Shown here: piece by piece, positions 45,739-57,892 of the stretch
How the letters are laid out: every line of letters begins with the position of its first letter
Numbering within the stretch: position 1 is the stretch's first letter
NCBI GenBank assembly: GCA_950022295.1
Contig: OX465600.1
Coordinates: forward strand, 308,708,031 to 308,772,030
DNA length: 64,000 bases
From: Bromus sterilis
Lineage: Eukaryota; Streptophyta; Magnoliopsida; Poales; Poaceae
Reading direction: 5' to 3'
Made by a program: the position numbers and the translations under genes
Notes under the pieces: generated by a model
Told to the model about the DNA's origin: nothing
Database searches by the model: none
The model's input: the letters and a program-made list of their open reading frames with translations, nothing else

Positions 45739-46169
45739 TTGCAAATTCAAACTCCAATTTGAATTCAAGTTAGCCAAGTTGTAAATGATATTGTGTGATC
45801 AAAGTAATTCATATTGAAATGTGTATGATATGCCTCTGATGTGCAATTGAAATGTGTATGATATGCCTCTGATGTGCAATTGAAATGTGGTATGTTGCTA
45901 TGGTTCAAGTTGCACAAGCATTTGAAATGAATTTGATTTAATTCCTATTAATCCAAATAGCAAATGCTACTGGTCCAATTTTAAATTCAACTCAAACATA
46001 GTTCAAAGTTGGATATTTGGATAGATTATTTTCTCCTGATCATTTTTCATATATTATATGTTAAATTTGGAGTTAATATGAATTTTCTATGAATTTTCAA
46101 AGTTTCACTTAATTTCTGCCATTTTCCGATTTATTCTTTAATCAGAAAAAAATAAAAAAATTGTAAAAC
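45739..46169. other. CACTA internal DNA right of the array, with a 33-bp tandem repeat
   Basis: TTGAAATGTGTATGATATGC starts at 45814 and again at 45847, with a partial third copy at 45880 (period 33). The remainder is AT-rich and non-coding. Confidence 0.7.
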
Positions 46170-46477
46170 CAACGGTCCCGGTTTTTGCGACAAACCGGGA
46201 CCAATGCCTCGCGAGAGCATTGGTCCCGGTTGTTGACAAAAACCGGGACCATTGTAAAACCAAAGGTCCCGGTTTTTGCCACAAACCGGGACCAATGCCT
46301 CACCAGAGCATTGGTCCCGGTTGGTGGCAAAAACCGGGACCGTTGCCCCAGTTGAACCGGGACCAATGCCATATCCAGACGAACTGGGACCGTTGCCCAG
46401 CATCGGTCCCGGTTCTGTAATGAACCGGGAGCGATGCCTCTTTTGGGCTGGACGAAAGGGGGGTCTGTCTACTAGTG

Positions 46478-49400
46478 AGCAGTCGACGCCTCCAAGGATT
46501 TTTTTTCTTGTCACAATCTTATTTGGATTCAAATATGATGCATATTTGTATGTTGCTATCTACTATAGAGCAGAGTAGTTTTAGTTGCTACGACTGCTGA
46601 GTTGAGTTGGTTTTAGCTGATCACAAGTGCATCAAGCTCTGCAGGTTAGATCATTTTTTTAATAATCAATCGGACGGTAACATGAATTTCATGAGTATTG
46701 GTTGTAACTGCACTTTTAAGCCTATCCTAAAATAGATTAATGTTGCATTCTTGTGAAACTGTTGATCTGCTTTTGCAATATCAGTTGGATAGAAATGCAG
46801 AAGAGCTTGCAACGGCTCCACCCTTCCCATCTCTTGTGGTACACATCGCCCCATTCGTCGACGCTAACCTTCAGATAATCGTGTAACAGAAAGAATAAAA
46901 CTTCAACAGGTTAGTTCAAAAATCTGAATTCTGCAGTTTGTATGTTCAGAAATCCGCAAGGCTTGAAAGTTCAGTGGTATTACAATACATGATTCAGGAA
47001 GTGGTTTCTTCACCAGTTTTTTTTTTCCTTCTGAGATGGTAATCTGCGTGATCTACTGAATCATTTTTAGATCACAAATCTTGGTTCAAGAAGCAGAAAG
47101 AAATTGTCCTAACCCGCGTACACTTTGGTAGCTTCACATCTTATTAAGGCATTTGGGAACTCAAGGTTATATTGTTTTTGCAGCTTATTCTGTACATACC
47201 ATTAGTATATCAAAATTTTATTTTAGATTTAATGGATAGATCATGTATCCTCACCCAATTATTTGTCAGTTACTAAATATCTTAAGATAAAAATTATTGT
47301 GCATAAACATTATAAGATAAATTATTTGGATTTATTTTAATTTGAACCTTCCTAGGAACTTGATATAATGTAGTGAAATCATCAAAATATGGGGTGGGCA
47401 ATCCATAAAAATCACTTTATATGCTTATCAGTTTTGGTTAATGGTCTGGGGTGATTAGTTGTGGCAGAAAGTGGCCATCTTCTTATGACAATTACTTGCT
47501 AGGGAGGCAAGGAAATTCAAAGATGACATCTTAGTGGTCTGTTAACTATAGAGATGATAATCCAGGAAACAAGTATAAAGTTGATACTAGCGATAAGTCC
47601 ATAACAAGCCTACATGGTGTTTACATTTCTGCAATTCTCAGTGTCCTTGTATAACTCCAAGGAGTCAGATAATGAATATTTTTTTGAATATCATTAGAAA
47701 GGATGAACGGCGATTTTGTTGTTGTTGAGGGCACCTAGGTAATGTTTGAGATACTCTGACTTCAGTTTACTTTGATTATTGGCCAGATTTTGATGACCAC
47801 ACATAGAATCTTGGTTTCCTGCATTAGGTGTGACGATGTGGTCGACGAACAAGCGTTAGGACTTGCTAGCATCGCCATCTGCCTTGCCCTCTGCTGGCGA
47901 TGTGTGGTAGAGCACCAGGATACCCAGGCCGAGAGACACTCTCATATGCAGAGGGAGAGGGGATATGTGTGGGGACGATGATGAGACAGTGACGCTGCCG
48001 CCGTTGGCATGTTCGTTCTGGAGTATTTATGAAAGCTACTTTCTATCTTGGAATATGTGTCTGATCAAATTTAATTGATCTTATACATTTATAAAATAAT
48101 TGCCGAGGTTTCATTTTTGTAATGGAGCCCATATCCAACATTTTTTGACCGTTCATATGTCAGACTGGAGTTTTTAACTTCACTTTGAATCAGTTGTGAT
48201 AACACAAAGTGAAAAAATGCATATTGATATATTGAAATTCCAAATTAGGTGTCCCACCTCTGTCATGTATCCTCCCTTGATAAAATCCTACCTCAGAGCA
48301 CTGGTTGATTTTGTCCTCCGTTTTTATGCCGCTTCAGATGTATACATTTAAGCTTCCAAGTATGCATGCTTGATTGTTTTGTTTCATTCAGTTGTACCCA
48401 TGCAGTGGATCTTGGATTTTCTATATATTGTCAATGCCTGATTAGGAAAAATACTATTAATGTCCCCAAAAAGAGTGATTGTTCCCCTGAATGTCTTTTA
48501 AGAGATAAGACATTTTTTCCTCCGAAAGTGCAGTATGATTTAATGTATTTCATTATATCATGATATTGAATAAATTTTGGTTTGAGTCTGCATAGTTAGT
48601 GTGTGATTTCTTAGAGATCATATTTTGTTTTGTAATGTAACATAAATTTGAGTGCCCGAGGAATCTCATTTTAATCGTGTAATAGGAATGAAGTTTTAGG
48701 AATCGGAAGTGCATTCTCACTCAATTTACTATAGAACTGAAATTTCGCAATCTTAAAACTTCCAAAGTGTCAGATTCTGTTGGAGGGAGGTACTTGCAAC
48801 TGTTTTTTCTTATATCATTTTGTTTTTGTGCAAGTTTAACTTTGGCAATGATGAATCATGACACCTCAATTACTTTGTATGCAATATGCATGGTAACAAA
48901 GTACAATACTTGCTCACTGTGGTAATGTTTCTATGTCTAATTTTCATTTTAAAATAAGCACCATAATAATTTCCTGAAGAAAGGTTGAGGAAAAGGAAAT
49001 TGTATGCTTGAAGAGGTTAGCATAAGAAAGTGAGTTGTTTTGGTGCTCTTGTTGGATTTGTTTGCAAGTGTGAATGGATCGGTGATGGAGAGAGAATATC
49101 CATGCACTTACAACTTATAATGATTTTTGTTACAATCTTAGTTATTTGATACTCCCTCCGGTCTATAATAAATGTCGTGGTTTTAGTTCAAATTTGATGT
49201 GTTATCCTTCAACATGTTGAAATCTTTTAATATTTATTTCACTCATATAATTTTCTCTTAGGATCTAGGCGATCCATGACTTGTAGGATACTATACATTC
49301 TCATTATAATTAGCTCACTGCTAAGTGCTATGTTTTTCTATAAAGTAAATGTAAAAAATATTTAAAAAAGCTTCTTCATACATGATGCATGTTATTGCGA

Positions 49401-49600
49401 GATTGATTGCTTTCTTCATTTATTAATGTCTTGTGGTTCATGATTCTCACTAAAGTTGCACATGATTGCTAAATGTTGTATTTTCTAATGATCTTTAAAA
49501 TACAATGATATTGATTTTTCTTTGTGTCTACCATTATGGAATTTGTAATGTGTTTATATTTATATTAAATCAAGGCTCCAATTGCATATATAATACTATT
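46478..49600. other. AT-rich intergenic DNA
   Basis: No gene recognised; all open frames are short and motif-free. TACTCCCTCCGGTCTATAAT at 49150-49169 is the left end of a Stowaway-type MITE (TA target, CTCCCTCCG terminus) whose right half is missing. Confidence 0.45.
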
Positions 49601-49644
49601 ATCTTGATAATTACTTAATGATAGTTTATACGTGCGTTGGACGT

Positions 49645-49890
49645 GCAATCGACCAATTCATCCTCTTTATCTTCGATATACTGGAAAAAACAATCACTAT
49701 ACTTGATCCTCTTCCACTACCGTATGTGTGGATAAATAATACTTTACAAAAGGACATACGTGAAATTCTATGTATTTCGTTTCACCTAAATATATCTTTA
49801 CAAGCTGCAATTCCTGGCTGGAATGAAGATGTTTCGAGACGGCGTCTCATCATACCAGTCGAAGTTCCAAAGAATAAAAAGGTTACACCT
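49645..49890 (+). pseudogene. Ulp1-like (C48) cysteine protease fragment
   Basis: Within a 122-codon open frame (49618-49986), about 80 residues resemble the C-terminal Ulp1-type protease domain common in grass genomes and transposons. The pattern is QFILFIFDILEKTITILDP, then a helix, then IPGWNEDVSRRRLIIPVEVP. In active relatives the first strand carries the catalytic histidine (HF/HW before a hydrophobic stretch) and the aspartate follows in LDP; here the histidine position reads Q. The domain is cut off before the catalytic cysteine part and ends in an unrelated hydrophobic tail. A Helitron-3'-end-like palindrome (ACGTGCGTTGGACGTGC, 49630-49646) abuts its left side. Assignment by pattern memory only. 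Confidence 0.45.
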
Positions 49891-50226
49891 TTAAAGATCA
49901 CAATTATTTTAGTAATCATTTCGTTTATCACAACGCTAATAATATTTTCCTCTACACATGAGTATGCCTGGGTTTTTGGTTTCTAATTTTATGCGCATGT
50001 GGTATGGTCCTAAATATGGACTACCGGTTATCCCGGTGAGTACTATGCATTCTTCATTCATGGTTTATCTTTAGATTTGAGCTCATCGTGAAAGCGATAC
50101 ATAATGCATGTGCAGAGCGATCATGAACTAAGGAATCAGGTGTTGGTACATTTGCTAACGTAAAAGGATAATCAATGCGTACATGACATTCCAGGAGGAA
50201 TGATGAGGATTTTTTCACACGATAAT

Positions 50227-50254
50227 ACGTGTATTACACGTGCACGCTTACTAG
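50227..50254 (+). mobile_element. Helitron-like 3' terminus (plus strand)
   Basis: A stem ACGTGT (50227-50232) and ACACGT (50236-50241) with a 3-base loop is followed by 9 bases, then CTAG (50251-50254) and T. This matches the canonical Helitron 3' end (hairpin, short spacer, CTAG, insertion before T). The element body would lie to the left; no 5' TC end or Rep/helicase gene was identified. Confidence 0.45.
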
Positions 50255-50540
50255 TCGGCGATAAAGCATCGAGACAACGTAGGCGCGTGCACAGGTGCGC
50301 CGGGTGGTGCGGGGGTGTGGGCAACAGAGGCTACATGTTGGATGGATCCTAGATGGAGATCAGAGGAAGAGGAGAAATTGACGGGTGAAGGAATTGCATG
50401 CATGGTTATAGGAGGGGATAATCGTCGAGGGAGTTTTAATTTCTCCTATTCCCTCGGGGGCGTACTGTGCGTGCGGATGGAAGTTTTTGTCCGTCTGGCA
50501 GACCATCGTCTGCCAATGGTAATTGCTAAGTGCACGCGCA

Positions 50541-52167
50541 TGATACGTCCAAAACGTATCTATAATTTCTGCTTGCTCCATGTATGTTTTGTGTGATATT
50601 GCTATGATCTAGATACACTTTCATACACTTTTGATCATATTTGGACTAACCTATTAACTCAGTGCACCACAGTGCCACTTCCTGTTTTCTGCTGTTTTTC
50701 TATTTCCGTTTTCCCCCATATAAAAAGTGCCAGAAATTTTTTGGCAAAAATATAGGGAAAATCAGCGTACAGGAAGCTTCGCGAAGAGCCCGAGTGGGGC
50801 CAGAGGGGAGCCTGGGGTGGCCCAGGCGGCCACCCGGCGCGGCCCCACCCCTGGCCGCGCCAGGGGGGGCGCCTAGGGCCCCTGTTCCACCTCTGGCTGC
50901 CCCCCTTCGCCTATATATTCTCCGTCACGGGAAACTTCAGAAAAGAGAACCCTTTTTCGCGATCTCGCCTCTGTTCCGCCGCCGCCGCGCTTCCGAGATC
51001 GGGAGCACCAGAAGACCTCTTCCCGGCACCCTGCCGGAGGGAGGATTGACCTCCGGGAGTCTCCTCTCCACCATGGATGATTCCCGGATGTCTTGTGAGT
51101 AGTTTTCCTTGGACCACGGGTCCGTGATCAGTAGCTATGTGATGTTCTCCTCCCCTCTTTGTTCTTCACGGTTTAGACCTCGTGAGCTGCCCTACATGAT
51201 CGAGGAACTTTTGTAATCTTTCTGCTGTTGCTATGCTGAGTTTGATGGGATCTGATGGATTATGAGATTATGTTCAGATTGTGATTGAGTAATATATTTG
51301 GTTCTTATCTCTTATGTTTTTCTTCCTAAGTAATTCTTGCATGTTCCCCGTTGCTGTTTATTGCTTTGGCCAAGTAGTAGGTAGTAACCCCAAGAGGGAA
51401 CGTTTTGCTCGATTATGGGTTCATGCCCCTCGATGACACGCTTGAGTGACAGAAACATGAGTCTAGGGGATGTGTTGTTGCCACTAGGGGGAAAACAACG
51501 GTGCTTGTAACCACGGTTGCAAGGATTATTTACTTTACGCAATGTACTTTTTAATGCAGTTGTTTGTTGCTTTGGGTTTACACTTTGGGTGGGGCTCGCA
51601 ACTTAATACCAGCGAGATGTTCTGGATAGATATCTCAAGGTGGATGATTAGTAGTAGATGCATTTGGATTTCGGTCTACTTATTTTGGCGTACTACCCAT
51701 GCTTTTGAGCCTCTTCCTTTCTTTTGTAGCATAGTTAGCATTGCGGTGCGTTCATAATCCTGTCAATTGCCCTTCTGTAATTTGTTCACCTCGCATAGCA
51801 GTTTTATCGTCTTTTGGGAGAGAGACATCACTAGTGAACATCAAGTACCCCGGTCCATATCCTTATTACTGTTTACACGCTCATTTACTTTTCTGTTTTA
51901 CTTTCAGTTGCTATCATTATCCCTTGCGTTTGATCCTTTGTGAACAACAAGACAGGAGAGATTGACAACCTCTCTGCACTTTGTTGGGAACAAAGTTATT
52001 TGTGTCTGTGTGCAGGTCCGCGTCAGTTGCGCCGCTGACACCTACTTATCATCTCTGGAGTCCTACTGGAGACAAACCTTGGTATCTTTACTGAGGGAAA
52101 TTTGCTGCTGTGCTACATCACGCCTTCCACTTGGGGTTTACCAACGAAGGGCGAGAAATCACTATCA
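50541..52167 (+). mobile_element. TGATACG-family Gypsy LTR, full length, without partner
   Basis: Aligns end to end with the LTRs at 4023 and 9559. Starts TGATACGTCC and ends at about CACTATCA. The flanks GCGCA and TTACC do not match, and no primer-binding site follows. It is either a solo LTR from unequal exchange between elements or the remnant of one whose other LTR was deleted. Confidence 0.8.
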
Positions 52168-52183
52168 TTACCTCGCACGTCAG

Positions 52184-53591
52184 GTGCCCCCCTCCTCATC
52201 TATTTATAGTGGGAGGGGAGGGGAGGCCACCTTGGAGGAGGGGGCAGCACTAGGGGTGGCGCCCTAGGGTTTCCCTCCCCTTGGGGCCGGCCAAGGAAGG
52301 GGGGAGGAAGCTTCCTTACCTAGGAGGAAGCTTCCTCCTAGGGCGCCCCCCTTGGGCCTCTTTGGTCCAAGTGCTCCCTCCCCCACTTGGGCCTTCCAAG
52401 TGACAGAGGGCCCATTGGTATTAAATCTATTTTATTAATTCCAAAACAATTTGGGAATTCACAATAAATGAATACTAAACATATTTAGACCATCCCGGAA
52501 CTTTTCCGGCCCTCCGGTTTTACCCGGTTTTCTCAAAACTTTCCCAGTACTTTACCAGTGCCCCGATACGATTCCGGTTTTCTCTCCGATTAAATCTCAA
52601 TCACTGCGAAACTTTTCCGGTGTGTTATACTCGTGCTCCTATCACTCTACTACTCAAAAAATCTTCCACCCTTAAGTGTGTGACCCCACAGGATCGGTAG
52701 GATACGGACATGAACCGGAAACTTATTTTCCCGCGGAACAATAACCAATAGCGGAGCCATGGACACCCATAACGGTTCCCGTACCTAAACGAATATAAAT
52801 TCGAGTGAACCACAAGCTTAACATGCCAGTCCTATTTGCTTCACGATACTATACAAAACCTAAGGTGAGATCTGCTAGGTATCCGCATGATTAACACTTA
52901 ACCATTATACCAAGTCATCCTCCTTCCTGTTTTGTTCTAGTTTTATGGTTTAGTATTCCGGTATCCCTTGTGATCAATTCACAGTGTCTGGCCAGACGAT
53001 GTTGGATGCCGTAATACCGAGAGGGCCCACAGAAGTATGTCTCCATCGTTAGAGGAGCAAATTCCCAACTCGAATCTTTAAGTCCCTTGACACACTTTCG
53101 GGTGTGAGTGATCAAAGCCGTTATTTCCACGCGTGTTACGGGTGGTGTTGGGACAGTGTCAAATCCCACCCTCCGGTATGAAGTTACGAAACATTCTTAT
53201 GGTCATCAAGGACACATGTATATTAACTTTAGATGATTTTACTTATAACATGGAAACGATGTGATCTCAAAGTAAATCATACAATTGGGTCGGTTCAGCA
53301 CCCTTCTTCTGGCAACAATGTGCTCCCATGTGTTACCGGCATTTCCAATGTCCTATGAACAGGAAAACATGTCATCCATAACACACGGGTTAGTCCTAGA
53401 GGCAGACTAAGAACACTTGGTGTTTATACTCCACACCTGCATATGGGTTTTCCTCCGGAGGCAGTTAACCTGCTACTTGGCAAACCTCCGCATAAGCCAT
53501 TGCAATTATAGCACACACATATAAACATTAATAATGAACCTGGAATTATAATAATACAATTTATTATTGCCTCTAGGGCATAATTCCAACA
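52184..53591 (-). mobile_element. BARE-type Copia LTR fragment (minus strand)
   Basis: Read on the minus strand it begins TGTTGGAATTATGCCC (53591 inward), followed by TAGAGGCAATAATAAA, the hallmark start of BARE/Angela/WIS LTRs. It runs to a CTATAAATAG-like box near 52200, where it stops, so U3 is present but R and U5 are missing. It is more diverged from the LTRs at 34956/42133 than those are from each other. Confidence 0.75.
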
Positions 53592-54649
53592 CCAGGATCC
53601 TGCTCCGGCACCCTGCCGGAGAGGGCGTTAGCCCCCGAAGCCATCTTCATCAACACTTCTTCACCCCATGATGGATCGTGAGTAGTTACTCATTGGAATA
53701 CAGGTTCTTGGCAGTAGCTTGTTGGTATCTTCTCCCCCTTGATGTTCAATACAATTTTCTCATGAGCTTCCCTACATGATTGAGATCCATATGATGTAAT
53801 TGGTGTTGTGTTTGTTGGGATCCGATGAATTGTTACCTTGTTCAGTCCTAAGAGGTTTATGAATTATTGTTGTTGCAATTTTGGTGTTCTTAATGCTTGT
53901 TACTAGTGCACGAGTAGCATGATTTCAGATCTGAGCACGTTATGGTTGCATGATTATAATTGTTGTTCTAGATCTTATCTACGGTTGTATGCACTTGTTA
54001 TAGTGACAGTTTGGGACACCAAAGAGGATGGGCTATAATTCGAGGATCACATGTGTTCATAGAGTGTTAATGCTTTTTTCCGGTGCTCTTTGACAGGAGC
54101 ACCTTAATCTCCATAAGTACCTTTTGGCCCCGTTCGTAGCGGGATGGTAGGACAAAAGATGTTGTGCAAGTTCTTATTGTAAGCACGTACAACTACACAC
54201 GGAACACATGCCTACGTTTGGTTCTTAGACTAGGATTGCTCTAGTTTGTTCTTTGGGTAGAGTTAGTGCAATTTTGTCAATTGCCTAACTGTAATTTGTT
54301 CACCCAACACCTTGTTCTTTTGCTTTGAGAGTTATCACTAGTGCAACCTTGAACCTCGGTCCATCTTTCATCTTCATTGCCTTCGTTGTTACTATTGCTC
54401 TCATCATTGCTGCTACTACTTTGTTACTACTTTGTGGTGTTGGTGATTGGGGAAATCTTTAAGGCTACACCGGTCAACACACCGTTGGTACTAAATATAT
54501 TATCTAGTGCTTTTTTAGGTGTGGTTGAATTGACAACTCAACTGCTAAGGCTTATAAGTATTCTTTGGCTCCCCTCGTTTTGAATCAATAAATTAGGGTT
54601 ATACCTACCCGCGAAGACTGTTGCGATCCCCTACACTTGTGGGTTATCA
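53592..54649 (+). mobile_element. 3' part of a different Gypsy LTR
   Basis: Starts abruptly at the Copia fragment with CCTGCTCCGGCACCCTGCCG-type sequence, related to the middle of the TGATACG LTRs. It ends CTACACTTGTGGGTTATCA, the typical end of another TGATACG-starting Triticeae Gypsy family. Its 5' part is absent. Confidence 0.65.
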
Positions 54650-55940
54650 GTACCCTCTAACTAGTGATTGACATAGAACAATCTGAGAGAAGGATTGAGT
54701 GCAAGATGATTCTGCCGTAGAGACGAACTAAGAGAAGGAGATACATGCGTTGCAGGAGAAATAGTATGAATTCAGTAAAGAAAATATAGAGAGAAAGTGG
54801 GTTTTTATGGAAAGTCATTTTCGGTTAGAGGGGACTGAGAGTCGGACTGTTGAAACCATACAAAATATATGGCTTGATCAATATTATTTCTTTAGCTCTT
54901 TTACCATGGCATCAAACTGACATGGGTCTTTCTATCTTCCAAGGACGAATATTGCTATTACGTCCTTGGAGCTAAGATGGTTTACGGTTAACATGGACCT
55001 TTCATTTTTTTATTTAGTGGAAAATTGTATCACAGTTAAATCTCAAATAAATAAGGAAATTTGTAAACAATCATACTAATCCTATCTTTGTCTTTCAATT
55101 TTGGGTGTGCATAATTATTTTCAGTATTGGCATGCATAACAAGTGGTAATACATCAAAGATTGTTTTTCATAAAATATTAAGAAATATTATGTTGTAAAA
55201 TAACTTGGGTGTTTTAGTCCGAAAAATATTTCATTAATAGAATATAAGATTTCATATATGTCTTGATAAACAATGTGTCTTTCATTTTATCATCCAGTGA
55301 CGACTAATATTGCTATTATATCCTCGAAATTAGGAAGATGTTTATGATGGTGTAGGGCCAAAACTGTTTAAAACAAAGGAAACACATTATATCACAATCA
55401 AATAAGGAAATATATAAAAAAGCAAATTAATTATATCTCCATTTTGCAATTTATGGTACATATAATAAGGAAATATATATACTCATTGATATACATATAC
55501 TCAATGATATATATGGAAGTATATATTCCAAAGAGAGTATTGAATCTGTAATTTTTTTTGCATGACCCAGTTTAACCTTGATCAATAATCCTCTTTTTTG
55601 TAGGGATATACAATAATCCTCATAAGTGGATTTCTTACCATTTCCCCTGTTCATAGCAAATTACGGACACATCCTAAAAAAACGTATCTTCCCTTTATTT
55701 ATACAAGAAGAAAAATTGCAGAGATTGTTAGAATTCGCTGATTGTTCTGCTGATAGTCGCATGTGTTGGCTTACCTTGAGGACCAAAGAAATAGGATCAT
55801 CAGGTGCAACCAATCTTTTTCTTACCAACTTACACGAATGAAATGATGAGTAAACATAACAATGCAATGCAGATACGTTATTAAACATGTATGATGGAAC
55901 ATCGCTGGATGGATGGATGGATGTGTGTGATGAATCAAAC
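54650..55940. other. AT-rich intergenic DNA with a degenerate duplication
   Basis: No gene recognised. Two blocks, about 54925-55130 and 55265-55460, share phrases such as AATATTGCTATTA and AAATAAGGAAAT in the same order, suggesting an old tandem duplication of roughly 340 bp period. Confidence 0.4.
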
Positions 55941-55944
55941 TGAG

Positions 55945-56070
55945 TCAAGCGCCTCCGATGACCCTGCCGTTAAAGACCTCCAGCATCGCCGTCTTGCCGC
56001 CCCACTTCACCTCCACCGACATCCGCTGCTGGTGCTTGATCTTGTTGGCCGCCGCCACCCCGTTACCGTT
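55945..56070 (-). pseudogene. Short coding-like relic, C-terminal end of an unidentified protein
   Basis: A GC-rich patch in AT-rich DNA. On the minus strand it reads about 40 codons ending GGKTAMLEVFNGRVIGGA and a stop at 55945-55947, with strong third-position G/C as in grass exons. There is no nearby ATG or clear splice acceptor upstream (the preceding DNA is AT-rich). Probably a captured or decayed last exon; I do not recognise the protein. Confidence 0.35.
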
Positions 56071-56085
56071 AGTGTAACGGTAATG

Positions 56086-57056
56086 AAATATGCGTGTGTG
56101 ATTGTGAGAACGTACGGGCATTTATTTATAGTTTCATATGCGTTGCATATATATCCCTCATTTAATTACTCGATGTTATTTTCAGATATACATGTAAATT
56201 TGATGTTTTAAAACTTGAATTTTTTTATGAAACATAGTATATTTCGATTATAAAATATTTTTTGAAAAAATGTTGTTTAGAGTAAAAATTTATGAAAATC
56301 TTATGAAAAATCTAAAAAGATGTGTGATGTTTTTTGATAATTTATTACAATGACAACAGAAAACAACGTTGAGTAAAGACATTGGAGACATCACCGACTT
56401 GGCTAAACTTAGAGCAATGATAATAATGATACACACGCAATATATGCATTCCATATTGCCCCTCATTTAATAACCGATGTTATTTTCGAATACTATGTAA
56501 AGCTTGAATTAATAAGATTTGCTAGGGCACATCTAGATGGGCCCTAAGATAGAGCACATCTAAGTTCTATACTATTAATTATACATGAAGATCTGCTTAG
56601 ATATATTTTTAAAGTTTTTTTTCCTTTCTAGTTTGATTTAACCACTTAGATGTGCTTTATCTTAGAGCACATCTAGATGTGCCCTAGACAAATCCTTAAT
56701 TAATCTACGGTCATTTATACACACACAAATATATGGATCTCATACATATCCCTCACTTAATTACTTGATGTTATTTTCAGATATATGTAAATCTTGAATT
56801 AATATACGGGCATTTATACACACAAAATATATGCATTGCATATCCATCATTTTATTAGTCCATCTTATTCTCGGATGTACTAGTATATGTGTAGAATTTA
56901 AATTAATGTACGGGCATTTATACACTCAATTGCATCCATCAATTACTTGATACCGTTCTCAGATACGTATCTATAAAATTAATGTACGCCATTTATAACA
57001 AGATATTCCAAGATATATGCCGGTGCATATGCATTCATGTATGAAGTATGAACACA
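56086..57056. repeat. Degenerate tandem repeat, about 100-bp unit
   Basis: The phrase order TTAATGTACGGGCATTTATACAC, ATATGCATTGCATAT, CATTTAATTACTTGATG, TTATTTTCAGATA recurs at about 56110, 56430, 56700, 56805, 56910 and 56985 with many substitutions and variable spacing. A MITE interrupts one unit at 56516-56695. Confidence 0.6.
56516..56695. mobile_element. MITE with about 45-bp inverted repeats
   Basis: Left arm GATTTGCTAGGGCACATCTA onward and right arm, read inward, GGATTTGTCTAGGGCACATC onward pair for some 45 bases (through AAGATA and AGCACATCTAAGT) with few mismatches around an AT-rich centre. ATTAAT-type bases flank both sides, but the exact target duplication is ambiguous. It lies within a unit of the surrounding 100-bp repeat, so it inserted after the array formed. 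Confidence 0.7.
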
Positions 57057-57779
57057 CTTATGATCTCTCTCATGCCGAGCGAAGGTTTGTGTGCTCAACA
57101 TAAACCTGAGCATGAGCAGTCTGGTGACGACGACCCAAACCCAAAAACCTGACGGTCGAGCCAGGCTTAGGCTCCAGATATAGACCTGATGACTCTATCT
57201 TTTATTAATTTATCAAATAGATTTGTGTTGCCCCTTAAATAAGTTGTTTTTTAAAGTTTATAAGTTCTTACAACTAAATTCTAGAATTTATTTGGGCGGC
57301 TAATTATTTTACTAGCTAATTTTTATATAAAATTAGATCAATATATGCAGGTAAATCACGAGCGAATGTATTAGAATATTTGTGGCAAATGTTGCATATC
57401 GAAGCACACACATGCCTTTCTGTCGTGGAATCATCATGTGGGCCACACATAGCTATCAACTATTGTACAAATAGCACACTATAGTATCGGTAATAGCATG
57501 CTATAGCATTTTAAGAAATTTCCCGCTAAAAATCTTTATGTACAATTACTCATTAATAGCATATTTTTATGCTGACGCTATTTTTCTATAGCAGGCTGTT
57601 TTTTTGGTTGCTACCAACTCAACAATGACATGCACGATGTGTGCAGCTTCCAGCGCGTCACGGATTAGCAATATCCAATATTTAATAATAATAGGGCACA
57701 ATTTAATTGCTACGCACTTGGTTGGGTTGGATCAGTTATTTTATACCCTTATCCGAGGAATCTGAAGAGTTTTTTTTCG

Positions 57780-57892
57780 ATGAAGAGTTGATGTGTAAGT
57801 CGTTCTAGACTTTTAGTGAACGACAGTAAGCGATTTATCACTTACAATGTAGGTTAGTATGGAGTATTGTGTGCCTCTCGTAGAAAAAATAC
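57780..57892 (+). repeat. Dispersed direct repeat, about 113 bp, copy 1
   Basis: Shares TCTAGACTTTTAGTGAA and AATGTAGGTTAGTATGGAGT with 63882-63995, in the same order and spacing, with about 15% differences. Identity of the parent element unknown. Confidence 0.75.

Larger units (their letters stand above)
30943..46477. mobile_element. Large CACTA DNA transposon without visible transposase, hosting a tandem array and a nested Copia
   Basis: The left end is CACTAGTGGACAGACCCCC (30943-30961). The right end read inward is CACTAGTAGACAGACCCCC (46477 back to 46459): 18 of 19 bases agree. AGC flanks both sides (30940-30942 and 46478-46480), the expected 3-bp target duplication. Subterminal GGTCCCGGTT/AACCGGGACC repeats fill 30965-31190 and 46170-46430. 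The span is 15.5 kb; subtracting the Copia insertion leaves about 6.2 kb, most of it the 661-bp repeat array. No transposase frame is left, so it is non-autonomous. Confidence 0.9.
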
